The translations under genes were made by a program, and so were the position numbers. From Patiria pectinifera (lineage: Eukaryota > Echinodermata > Asteroidea > Valvatida > Asterinidae): a DNA stretch of 64,000 bases. Shown piece after piece: positions 20,870-31,524 of the stretch. The stretch is from NCBI GenBank assembly GCA_029964075.1, contig CM057147.1:28231513-28295512 (forward strand), written 5' to 3'. Under the pieces are notes generated by a model that was given only the letters and a program-made list of their open reading frames with translations, did no database searches and was not told the origin of the DNA. Positions within the stretch are counted from its first letter, which is position 1; each line of letters starts with the position of its first letter.

Positions 20870-23146
20870 ATTTAATTTTCAAAAATCAATTAAAAAATTT
20901 GGTGATGACGTCATCATGACGTCATCGTCTGGGCATAATTTTTGAATGAGGGTCTTCCTTGGCTGTAACATTGATGACGATTCCAGACCGCCAAGTTATA
21001 AAAATGGTGGCTTGAAAACGTGTACAAAGTCAATAGGCTAGAATTCCCACTGCAGAAAAACTGCACCTTTAAGTACGTGATTTGCTTTTAAACTGAAACA
21101 TTTTTATAAAATATAACTTGATACTCTGACTCTTGGGAATATTTCCAATCAAATGACAGAGCCTAAAAAATATGATTTCTCTTTCCTTCTCATGGTAATT
21201 CTCGGCTGAAGTTCAGAACTACTCAGTAAGATATATCAGTGTTGTATAAGAAAAGACTTGTGGAGAAAGCTGTGTACAAAGTCTACGGGGAAAATCAATT
21301 ATTCATAAATCCATAGTAAATCACTTGATGACGTCACCGTGACGTCACTCTTTGGGACACAACTTTGCTATAGGGACTATGCTTATTGGCGAGTTGTTCA
21401 ACAAGGGAAATTAATATTCATGAGTTGACAATGTGGCGCTTGGTCCACGCCCTCACGACCACGTGCGTATGTGGTGTGGTGTATGGGAAGCATGCGATGC
21501 CGAATCTGGTCAATGTATACACGCACGCATTTGCGGTTTATGCTTGCTTTAGATGAGACGGCATTTCTTACTCTCTCTGCCGCAACTTGCAACGGTTGAT
21601 TTCTTATGCATTGTTATATATTAAAAGTGTCACAATTTAATTGCCTATAAATAAACACCGGATGACGTCATCATGACACAATGTTGTTTGAATTAGTGTC
21701 TTTGCTTGGACAAAGAGTGGTGTAAATGAATAACTGGCAACGAGTCGAAAATGCCCTTTGAAAATCGACAATTTTTTGTCAATTTCTGTGTACAAAGTCT
21801 ATGGGAAAAATTAAATATTCAAAATTCTATAATAAATCGCGTGATGACGTCAGCATGACGTAATGATTCGGCACACATCTGCAGGTGATGTTTCAAGTAT
21901 GTGCCAGGTTTGAAGGAAATCGGAATTGTTTTAAGGCCAAAAGTGTACAAAGTCTATGGGATTTTGTGCAAAAATGAAGTGGAAGAAGAAGATGAAGAAA
22001 GAAAAACTAGAGGTCTATGTCTGTTTGCAACAGAACATTGGGCTTTTCCGCATTATGATTTTTTTTTAATCAATAATATGCCCTGAATATGCATGAACAT
22101 AAAATCTGTCAAAGTTAGCCGAAAATCGGCTAAAACGGTCACTGTGGAAAGGATTTGACCTCGGCAACACGTGCACTGCGGGCTGACTGACATACGATGT
22201 ACAGTGTACGTGCATGTACGGTACATGTACATTACATTGTGGACGTCCTGTGCATGTTTTAAAGTAGAGGTATTGTCAACCTGAAGTTTTAAGCGTGCGC
22301 AGGGCATGTTCGAGTTCGCTTATTGCCTCGAAGCTTTGAAATGTTTTAGACCTACCCTTAAATGGACAATTAAAGTAAAAACTAATATAAAAGCTGCCAT
22401 GGTTGATTTTTCAGGAATTTCAAAGGAAACAGAGTCTTTTCATTATAACTTCTGGTCTGATGACGTCATACGCCTAAAACTTCGCACATGTCTTAAGTGG
22501 GTCAAGGTCATCATATACGCCAATATTTAGGCGATTCTGACAAACTTCGCCACAGACATCTATTCAAAATACATTTTTGAAAATGTTCAACCTGTCGCTA
22601 GAGGGCACTCGAAGATTTCATGACGTCATCCGTAGATGATTTGAAGAAGACTATCACTCAAGAGACGAACATCGTTCAAAGCAAGTTCATATCTATTAAC
22701 ACTTTTAAATAATGAACCACTTCCGGTTTTGGCCTTTTTCGACTGGAAGCAAGGGTCACGCGATTGCACGCACACCAAATGAAATAAAGACCTTAACCTA
22801 CTCTACCACTTGCCGGCATCAGAATGCTGCGGAGGCGCACGGTTGATTTTTTATGCATTTTTAAATATTAAAAGTGTCACAATTTATTTGCCCATTAATA
22901 AACACCAGATGACGTCATCATGACGTCATCATTACAAAATGTTGTTTGAATTAAGGTCTTTGCTTGGACAAAGAGTGATCTAAATGAATTACTGGCAAAG
23001 AGTGGAAAATGCCCTTTTGAAAAAGTCTATGGGAAAAATTAAATATTCAAAAATCTATAATAAATTAGTCGATGACGTCACCATGACGTCACTCTTCAGG
23101 ACACAACTTTGCTATAGGGGCTATGCCTATGCTGACTTTGAATGAT
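20870..23146. repeat. CRE-rich repeat modules, series 1
   Basis: Several related modules share GTGTACAAAGTCTATGGG, an A/T-rich bridge with CAAAAATCTATAATAAAT, and paired palindromes TGACGTCATCATGACGTCA or TGACGTCACCATGACGTCA (near 20907, 21329, 21663, 21843, 22911 and 23073), then GGGACACAACTTTGCTATAG. Additional single TGACGTCA sites are at about 22461 and 22621. A segment at 22600-22790 is the inverted relative of 10440-10620. The equivalent in copy 2 is 44195-46469. I take these as a non-autonomous transposon family of unknown class. The open frames within are not coding. Confidence 0.65.
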
Positions 23147-24102
23147 GTGGGCAATTCTCCATGGGAGAGCAAAAAATGTCAAAAATAAATATATACATAT
23201 TAAACCTTTTTTGCACTTTTTCCAGACCTAAATTAAATGGGGAATTCAGTTCAAAAAACGAAATTGAAAAAAAATAAATATTTCTGGTAAAAACAGTGAT
23301 TTTTGCAATTGATGATTAAAACGTTAAGATTTGGTAAAAAAGATAAAATGTTGTGTATGTACGTATTACTTTCTGAATTACAGGGAAAAGGTTTGATTTA
23401 TTTTATAATGTTACAAGTTAGTAACATTACTCAGGGTCATTAAAAGAAATCTATATATATAAATATATATAGGTTATAGTGTAGGCCTTCATTTAAAAAT
23501 GTCAAAATAAGCACGTAATTCCGTTACTGAAAAAACGGCAAAAGTTACTTATTTCACAAATGTTCTTGTTTTTATTTCTTGAAATCATGTATGTTGAGAA
23601 GAGACCCTACTATAATATAAACATAAATGAAAAATAAAAACTTTTAAATAGTAATTTCTTGCATTCTTCCAAGTGGTAACGGAATTACGAAATGGTAACG
23701 GAATTACGCATGCACAAAGTATGCACATTTTCTCCAGATTATGTACATGACATATTGAATAGGAGATTTGCCTAGAGGACAATAACATTAAATACTAAAT
23801 TACATGTACTTAGTTAAATCATTTCCCCTTTAATTTGCTGTTATACAATTAAAAATAATCAGGTGTTCCATTAATATTTTTTACTTAAATTACTTTTTCT
23901 TTTTAACTATTTGAAAAATGCTAATACCCGGTAGTTGTTTGGATGCTTAAAGGGAATACATTTACAAACATCGAAAATAAAACTACCAAGTTTTCACAGA
24001 ATACCTTACTAGGATGTTGGTAAATGACAGTCTAAAGCATCCTGTAAAATTATGGCACCTGGTGTGAAGTCATTTTCTAGAAAATGGTATTTTTGTATAC
24101 AT

Positions 24103-24134
24103 TTCCAACGGTGGTCAGCCGACCACCGTTGGAA
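24103..24134. repeat. 14-bp-arm hairpin within the TTAA element
   Basis: Perfect arms, four-base AGCC loop. The related hairpins at 19656-19683 (GGCC region) and 47414-47445 (GTCC loop) have different loops, and the first has a compensated C-G to G-C pair in the stem. Confidence 0.85.
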
Positions 24135-24306
24135 AAATTTAACAATTTTACAACTACTGCTCCAACTTTACACTTTTTTTCAGTCCAAATTTTGTTTGCT
24201 ATTGGTTACATGTTCATGAATGGGTGCAGGCCAGCTAGACTGGTTCCCTTACCCTACAATTTTCCGGAATCTATAAATTGATCCATTTTATCTTTAGTAG
24301 AGTCAA

Positions 24307-25549
24307 CAGGGGTGTGAGTGGAGTAAAAAAAAAAATAGCTGAAAATAGCTGAACCTGTAAATAACCGAACCTGCGAGCGCATAGCGCGAAGCCCTTACGG
24401 CGTGGGGTTCGGGGCCCGCCCAAGGGCCCCGAAATTTTTTTGAAATGTAGATGCTCTGTGGTGCAGTTTAACATGATTTTAAAGCCTCCTGGCATGCCTG
24501 GGCCAACTATTGGTCGAAAATGTTTTGCAAATTATGCATGTTTTTAAGTTAACTTTTCCTTCATATTGGCTTGAAACTGCCTAAATGGCCAACTTGTAAG
24601 TTGTATATGAAAACTGGGAAATTCGACCACGTTTCGACCACGTTTTCCATTTTTAACTCCTTACTGCAGATGATACACATCGTCATCGCGTGTCCCGGCT
24701 TCTGATCGAGTCGCCTAATTTCTGCCCATTAACCATGTGTTCCATCCAAATCCATTTCCACGGATTCGTAACCTGAGGATCGGTCTTGTCAATGTCCGTA
24801 TCAAACTCCGAACCTCTTTGGATAATAACACATTTGTGTTACACTGACATCTTGCGGAATTAATAATGTCAAAATACGTTCGAAACATTTTAAACGGCAC
24901 ACTAACGTACATGTATGATGTACGTAATGCAGCGGAATACACGCAGCAGGCCAGGATGCGTGCATGCAATGAAATTCACACATGAACTTTGCTCCGCATG
25001 ATGCCCTCTACCCGCGCAGCACGGCGACAATTTACTAGTCTTATTTCAAGGCTTTATATTTGCAACAAGACGATGTTTACAGCGAGTTATTGTGGAGATC
25101 ATCGCGTGTCACTACATGCATAGACACAGGAACGGCCGCAAAGAGTCCCAACGCGCTTTATGGAGCATGTGTGAATATTCATATTTATCTAAAGCCAATC
25201 ACAGCGCAATGACTGTTGGTTCCCCGGATGCTGTTTACATGTTGTGTACAATACATTGTACACACGTGGCTTCGAGCTGAAAAATGCATGCACATGGCAT
25301 CGTTTAGTACACACGTACGTACGTACGTACATGTACCGGTACGCACCCCAGAGCTTGTAGAGAGCGGATCGCGTGCGTTCGGCGGCGACGGCGGAAAATA
25401 AAATAAACGGAAATAAAATCAATGCTTACGCGCGGGGGAAAAAGCGGGGGGAAATTCTGGACCATCGGAAGAAAAAAAGCGGAAAACAAAATGTGGCATG
25501 CTGAACAAAAAAGCAGAAATCCGCTAAATAGTGGAGATTTCACACCCCT
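24307..25549. mobile_element. hAT-like element nested in the TTAA element
   Basis: Ends CAGGGGTGTGAGTGGAG and, inverted, AGGGGTGTGAAATCTCC, flanked by GAGTCAA on both sides (24300-24306 and 25550-25556). The TIR type CAGGGGTG and a 7-8-bp duplication are hAT features. It contains GC-rich GGGGCCC words shared with 25990-26080 and 29660-29700, a CCAAT-type sequence at 25192 and (ACGT)n at 25313-25330. No intact transposase frame, about 1.24 kb. Copy 2: 47620-48858. Confidence 0.75.
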
Positions 25550-25739
25550 GAGTCAAGGAACCAGACTACTTGAACAGTTTTGTTTTTCTTGGTTTGTCAA
25601 GCATTTTCAAACACAAAACTTTAAACATGATCTATTACATGTATACTAATCCCTCAAATAGTTCATTTCTGAAAATTACAGCAAAAGCCAATGATGTACA
25701 TTCCCTTTAAAATATGTGTTGCCAAAGCTATTGTCTGGT

Positions 25740-26381
25740 CACCGGCGGCGGAACCGGGGGGGCAGAGGGGGCAGTTGCCCCCCCACTTTTGAATAGGTAG
25801 CTATTTTGCCCCCCCACTTTTTACCAGGAGCGATTTTAAAAAGGAGGTTAATTAAAATGATACAAGAGGTAAAAAAGATTTTTGAACACGTGCCTCATTT
25901 ATCGGGCCCTATTAATAGTATTATGTACTACAATGTATCTTTTGCTCAGAAATTATTGGTTAAAGTGGTCAGAAATTGCCTCAGATCGCACCACAGAGCA
26001 TCTAGAATCCAATTTTTTTCGGGGCCCTTAAGCGGGCCCCGAACCCCACGCCTCAAGGGCTTCGCGCTTGCATCAGTTCTGATCAAGGTATGTTCCCCCA
26101 CTTTTGAAAAGTGATTGACACCCCTGGTTGGGGGTGCAATTTGACAATAGGCCTTATACCTAAGTGAGTATGGCGACACAAAATAAGAAAAATTATACGA
26201 AAAATAGGGATATACCGGTAGGAATAGTCCACATGCATAGGTTAGCAGACATTACGTAGGTCACACTTTCGTTTCGGACCAACTGCACACTTTTCCCATT
26301 TGCTTTGATTTTGCTTTAATCCTGCTCCGGGAACAGTAACTGCTTGCCCCCCCCACTTTTAAAAGTGTTCCGCCGCCGATG
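25740..26381. mobile_element. hAT-like MITE with intact 8-bp target duplication, only in copy 1
   Basis: TGTCTGGT at 25732-25739 and 26382-26389 flanks a 642-bp insertion. The inverted ends are CACCGGCGGCGGAACC and CATCGGCGGCGGAACA (14 of 16). Copy 2 has the empty site with a single TGTCTGGT near 49039. Subterminal GGGGGCAGTTGCCCCCCC is common in hAT elements with this kind of end. No coding capacity. Confidence 0.88.
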
Positions 26382-26623
26382 TGTCTGGTACCCACAGAAA
26401 ATATATTCCACGATAAGTATATGAAAGTTGAGTACCAGACTGTACTTGTACTTCTGTACTTGACATTACTTTACATCTTCCCTTGCTCAGAGATGCCAAC
26501 CAGTACAGTTAAATTATTGTATTTCGCACGATAAACTAGTGAAATACGATAACACAATTGTTCATAATAAAATTTGATTTTCAGTAAAAAAAATTATACA
26601 TTGCTAACCAGCAATGCAGCCGT

Positions 26624-26643
26624 TGACCTTGACCTTTGACCTT
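26624..26643 (-). promoter_or_regulatory. Perfect DR1 plus ERR/SF-1-type nuclear-receptor site in element X
   Basis: TGACCTTGACCTTTGACCTT; its complement reads AGGTCA, A, AGGTCA plus a further AAGGTCA, i.e. a DR1 with an extended half-site TCAAGGTCA. The same site is in every X copy: 36630-36648, 49280-49299 and 61087-61106. Binding is inferred from consensus only. Confidence 0.5.
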
Positions 26644-27229
26644 AAAAAGGAAGCCCAGACATGTCTATGCCTACATTTACAATTTGATCTGCTAATTTTC
26701 ACTTACCTTTCCCCTTGTGCCATTACATAAACTTCTAAAATTTGTATTGTGATGAGCTTATGTTGAATTCAATGTTAATGTATTGCATTTACCTTTTACA
26801 TGTAAACCCATGGCGTGATTCCGTTACCGCCCAGGCGTAATTCCGTTACCGTGATTAAAATGCAAATTATGAAAACAGTGACTATTTTTTCAACTTTGTT
26901 CTGCATTGTAGTTAACAACCACTCTGAACTCTACAAATGACAGGCAGTGTCCAATTTTAAAATTTCAAAACTTCAGAGAGTTTTATTAATTTATGCGAGA
27001 ACTCAAATATGCTTGTCCTCTGTCCGTAATTCCGTTACCGATATTTAGCTCCGCCCCTTAAAGGGTAATCTTGTGGGATTTTTTTTTTTTTAGCGGTCAA
27101 TCAATTCTACTGGGTCTTGGCTCCCTTTCCATGTTTAGATAGTTGCCTAGCATAGAACATATTTTCTTGGGAAAGAATAATCCTTAATCCGTAAATTCCG
27201 TTACCAAAGAATTGCCCACGTACAACAAA

Positions 27230-28275
27230 GATTAATGCCGAAAGTGGCGTTGAGAAAAAACATGTACAAAGTCTATGGGATTTGCCAGGGAAAAAAAAGA
27301 AGAAGAAGAAGAAGAAAGAACTAGAGGTCTATGTCTGTTTGCAACAGAACATAGGGTTTTTCCGCATTATGATTTAAATCATTATAACTTCCGGTCTGAT
27401 GACGTCATACGCCTTAAACTTCGCACATGCTTAAGTGGGTCAAGGTCATCATATACGCCAATATTTAGGCGATTCTGACAAACTTCACCACAGACATCTA
27501 TTCAAAATACATTTTTGAAAATGTTCAACCTGTCGCTAGAGGGCACTCGAAGATTGCATGACGTCATCGGTAGATGATTTGAAGAATACTTTCACCCAAG
27601 AGACAAACATCGTTCAAAGCAAGTTCAAATCTATTAAAACTTTTAAATAATAAACCACTTCTGGTTTTGGCCTTTTTCAACCGGAAGCAAGGGTTAAGCG
27701 ATTGCACGCACACTAAATGAAATGACGTCGATGAAGTCACCATGACGTCACTCTTCGGGACACAACTTTGCTATAGGGGCTATGCCAACTCACACAGGTT
27801 TAGGTTGTTGTTGTGAGTTGGAGCTACATCGATGTAGCTCCAACTCACAACAACAACCTAAACCTTAGGGCTGCCCCCCCCCCCCCCCCCCAAGGGGTAG
27901 AGCAGCTAGGGTTAGCCTCGCTAGGGGTGTGACTCTGACCACGCCGACTTTGCACCGCGCCGACGCAGACGTGCCGATAGAGGACCCTCACACAAATGCA
28001 TTAAAACTATCCCAACGCATAGGGGTGTGACTTCATCGACAAAGATTAAAGCCGAAAGTGGCGTTGAGAAAAAAACGTGTACAAAGTCTATGGGATTTGC
28101 CAGGGGAAAAAAAAGAAAAAGAAGAAGAAAGAAAAATCAGAACAAAAAAAAATGCTTTTCCGCAACTTTGCGGAAAAGCCAATGAGAACAAAAAGAAAGG
28201 CTTATCCACTTTTTTGCGGAAAAGCCAAAAAAAAAGGGGAAAAAAAACCTTTAAACAGCTACATTGTACCGGTAA
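27230..28275. repeat. CRE-rich repeat modules, series 2
   Basis: Relative of series 1: GTACAAAGTCTATGGGATTT at 27264 and 28079, each followed by a (GAA)-rich purine tract; TGACGTCA sites at about 27400, 27560, 27724 and 27743. The short open frames here are purine-repeat artefacts. A GCTTTTCCGCA/TGCGGAAAAGC hairpin is at 28154-28179. Copy 2: 49874-50905. Confidence 0.6.
27797..27864. repeat. 68-bp perfect palindrome
   Basis: Arms of 34 bp, no spacer, centred on CATC|GATG (27830/27831). It begins GGTTTAGGTTGTTG and ends with its complement. It is followed by an 18-C run (27874-27891) in copy 1 only. Identical palindrome at 50441-50508 in copy 2. Confidence 0.97.
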
Positions 28276-28545
28276 CTAGACCATTATGAGCAGACAGAAA
28301 CAACCAAAAATGGGCAACTATTTAGACGAAAACCTATCAACAGACCAACAACTAATGACAGACAGACAGACCAGGAACAAAGTAAGGTTCAATTATAGTA
28401 ATTATACCCAAGAGCAAAACAAATTAATATAAAGCTCTAAGGCCGTGTTTAAATAACACAAAACCAATACAGCAATTAAGAATTATAATGGGTACATATA
28501 AATGAATAAAAAACTAATTAGAAGCCGTCAAACTAGCATAAAACA
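28276..28545. other. Spacer without recognised feature
   Basis: AT-rich sequence with a short (GACA)n tract at 28358-28370. No coding or repeat ends recognised. Confidence 0.5.
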
Positions 28546-28653
28546 GGCCCAGAGGGCGCTGTGGTAGACGTAAAATCTAGCGGGTATGGCCTGCAGCCTA
28601 TAGGGAATAATGCATATAGGAATTAGCAGGTAAGAGAGGGCCCGAAGTGGACT
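28546..28653 (-). mobile_element. Solo fragment of the DIRS B terminal region
   Basis: Reverse complement of about 12630-12712 plus a variant of the arm: shared AGAGGGCGCTGTGGTAGACG, AATCTAGCGGGTA and GGAATTAGCAGGTAAG. It keeps the CAG/GTAAG donor-like word at 28627-28634. Copy 2: 51176-51283. Confidence 0.75.
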
Positions 28654-28772
28654 TTAAAAGCACTTTAATCCTAACCCCCCAATGCTACAAAATACTACTG
28701 AGTACATGTAGCATTAAACCTGTAGCATGCATTTCTTTCCATACAAGTGTGCACAACACATCTGTAGTACTT

Positions 28773-28843
28773 GACCCCAGGGTTAACTCAGGTTTTATCG
28801 CTGGTGATCACCAGCGACAAAAACCTGAGTTAACCCTGGGGTC
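28773..28843. repeat. 71-bp near-perfect palindrome
   Basis: Arms start GACCCCAGGGTTAACTCAGG and meet at TGGTGATCACCA; one substitution and one one-base bulge break the symmetry. Copy 2: 51403-51472, one base shorter at the right end. Confidence 0.95.
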
Positions 28844-29435
28844 AAAGTTTGAACACAATTGTGCCAATGATTCTTGAAATTGCATTTTTGGATGAAAGAG
28901 GTTTTAGGGTCATTGTGTTTAAAGGTTATATAGTGTGAACGGATTGAGCAATTTCAGTAACTTTTTCATCTAAGAGTACAACACATTTGGTAGTTTTAAT
29001 TTGCTTTCCAGTCATTATTATTTTTGGTGCTACATATTTTTTTGAAATATGAAATCTATATTTTGAGGTTTGGGTTCCGCTTTTTTTACTGTTCTTGTAC
29101 ACGGTCAATTGTGCACACGCGTATTGGACAATATCGACCTCGAGAATCGCCTGTCTGGCCATATCCTTCCATCACATGCATTTATACACACCAGTGCATG
29201 TATCACACCACGTTACATTAAAAAAACAGTCATATACGTGGTTCACACCAGCCCGCGTGATGTCCACGGGTATGCACAACAAGAGCTGGTAAGAAAATGT
29301 GCCACAAGTCCATTCTCCCGTGTGCATGTTAAGTCTGTTTTCTCAAGACCTATGTAACAAAAGGCCATTGCATTATGCCTGCATTATGCCATCTATACCG
29401 TGTGTAGCGAATAGGCCAAAAAATCAATCAATTAA

Positions 29436-31520
29436 CCCTAACTCCCTAGGCATTTTTGCTAGGATGTAGCCTCAATCCTGCAAAATCCTCCAATTGGCCT
29501 CGTGGAAAAATAGCATATAGCCCCAATCCATATAGCGATCGCACCACAGAGCATTTAGAATCCAAACTTTTTAAATTTCAATTGAATCCAAAATGTTTAA
29601 ACTAGTATCTCTATATCGGTTTAAAGTGGTCAGAAACTGCCTTAGATCACTCCACGGATCATCTAGAATCCAAATTTTTTTCGGGGCCCTTTAAGCTTCC
29701 CGAACTGAACCGAATCGAAATATCTGTTCGGAAGAGTTCAGTAAGTACATTGTATTTGTTGATAGCGCTAGGAATGCTAATGATTGCAATGGAAGGGTAA
29801 AATTAAAGTGCACGGATAATTGAATTTACCGTGTTGACAAGTCACCATATTATTATTCATTATTTGTGGTGTTCTAGCCAGGCATGCAATAGGATAATGG
29901 GCCGATACGCTTTGAAAAAATCGTACACACCTTGCGATTTTCTCAATGAAAAGCATGCGTGCTCTTTGCATCGGGCCGTTCTCAGTATCCTGGCCCTGCC
30001 GTGTTTGTGACGTAGTGCGTTTGGATCAAACCATTTGCGGTGAAGGGTGTGCTTTCCTTGGCACAATTTACCAGCATTTTCAGTTTTTTTCGCTGCGTCA
30101 AAATTACAAATAATACTTTTTATGGAGTCTGAAACCTTTACCTTGTTTAGAATGAGTTCTTAATCTTTGCAATATATTTTTTTCGTAAAAAATGTATACG
30201 AAAAATGATGTAATCTCCAAAAAGAGGGTGAAACACCCTTTACAAAATTAATGGATCTGTCTACAGAATGAGAATTTCATGAAAGTCGCGAATCAAAAAG
30301 TTGATTTTTTTTTTTTACGTTAGCTATGTCAGCTTGTTGCTAAAATTAATTATGATTTCATAAGTTTAGTACAGTATAAGGACCTGTTTGTTTTTTAGAA
30401 CAAGACTAATCTGCAATTATTGCCACGAAGTGCTTAGGGCATGCTCGAAAGGGACGGAACTCATCGAGAAACAAGTCAGCACTTGTGGGAACATATTGAT
30501 CATAGTTTGCCGGGCCACGGACGTGGCGAGGACCGGGATAGCCTGAGGGCCGTGATAGGTAACATGTAGCAATTTACGATGTTCTTTTCTCAACGTCATA
30601 AACTCAAATTATTATGGTATTTTGTTTACACAACAAAAATGAGATTCCTCCTTCAACTAGCATGTGGAAATTGCGGTGCCTATTTCTGTCAGACGTGTGC
30701 GGTACACACATGTTTGTTTGATTGAACAGGGGAATGGCCTATATGCTTTTCATTGTAGCCCTATACTTTGTACTATTTTTGGTTGACTATGAAGTTTGAT
30801 GCCGTCCCTATCCACCACTATAGAATTTTAAACCAAAAGATGAAACGTGACAGTCTTGCACCATTTTGAAAAAAACATGTTGCAATGTCCTGTCTGTCAC
30901 AAAAAAAGACATGAAAAAGTTGTGTATTCTTTACATAAAAAGATATTTTTGGTTCGAACTTGAATTCCTATCTTCTATCAAGGTGACCTCACAATAGAAA
31001 GTAAAAATAAAAATATCCTTTGATGTATAGCTGATCCGATATTTTATCTCAAAATCTATTCCGTCTGTCACATTTTTTCAATAACAGGCTCTAGGTTACA
31101 AAAAAAAAGAAGTTGAACATACATACAAAATGTATATGTACATTTTTTGTAGGTTTTTAACCCTAACCGCCCTGAATCCTTCAAAATTCTCCAATGCCCA
31201 AGTGGAGGAATTTTGAGGATTGAAGTTACATGGCAAAAGTGCGTTACTGATTTCTTAGGGTGCACTTTGTCAAGGTCTTGGGCCAGACCTTGTGTTGTTT
31301 TTGCTCAGCCATGCATAAATTTATAGCCTGGATTATGCTTGAAGTCCTCTGTACTGCTCCAGAATATCACTGGCCAAGCCTCAACATATTGACAGTCACT
31401 GCCGCAGCATTTTGCAGGGTTCAGGCAATGGTCACCCCTCCATGGACCATATTCAAGAAATAATGGAAGATTTTGCAGGATTGAGGCTACATCCTAGCAA
31501 AAAGGCCTAGGGAGTTAGGG
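29436..31520. mobile_element. piggyBac-like non-autonomous element
   Basis: TTAA at 29432-29435 and 31521-31524. The inverted ends of about 58 bp begin CCCTAACTCCCTAGGC and continue TTTTTGCTAGGATGTAGCC, with only two or three differences. TTAA target and CCCT start are piggyBac hallmarks. About 2.1 kb, no transposase. An inner segment near 31156 (TTAACCCTAACCGCC) looks like a second, related end. GGGGCCC-type and ACCACAGAGCAT words at 29525-29700 are shared with the hAT-like elements. Copy 2: 52056-54134. Confidence 0.82.
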
Positions 31521-31524
31521 TTAA

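Larger units (their letters stand above)
23947..25710. mobile_element. TTAA-flanked element, long copy
   Basis: TTAA at 23947-23950 and 25707-25710. The inner ends AGGGAATACATTTACAAACA and, inverted, AGGGAATGTACATCATTGGC match the short copy at 19316-19839. The extra length is the hAT element at 24307-25549. A hairpin TTCCAACGGTGGTC/GACCACCGTTGGAA lies at 24103-24134, at the same distance from the end as in the short copy. Confidence 0.8.
23147..27219. mobile_element. Element X, copy X1, carrying nested insertions
   Basis: Ends GTGGGCAATTCT (23147-23158) and AGAATTGCCCAC (27208-27219) are inverted. GTAATTCCGTTACC-type sites lie near both ends: plus orientation at 23515; minus at 23675 and 23694; plus at 26815, 26837, 27026 and 27191. 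Nested inside are the TTAA element (23947-25710, itself holding a hAT element) and the hAT-like MITE (25740-26381). The second member X2 is at 35725. Without the nested insertions X1 is about 1.67 kb. No transposase; class unknown. Copy 2 counterpart: 46470-49863. Confidence 0.7.

Noticed and set aside
27289..27325. Lysine/glutamate-rich coding segment
   Set aside because: It is a (GAA)n purine tract; the same tract recurs in each related module with different lengths.
29432..29450. Telomere-like CCCTAA sequence
   Set aside because: Single unit only; it is the end of a piggyBac-like element with a TTAA target.
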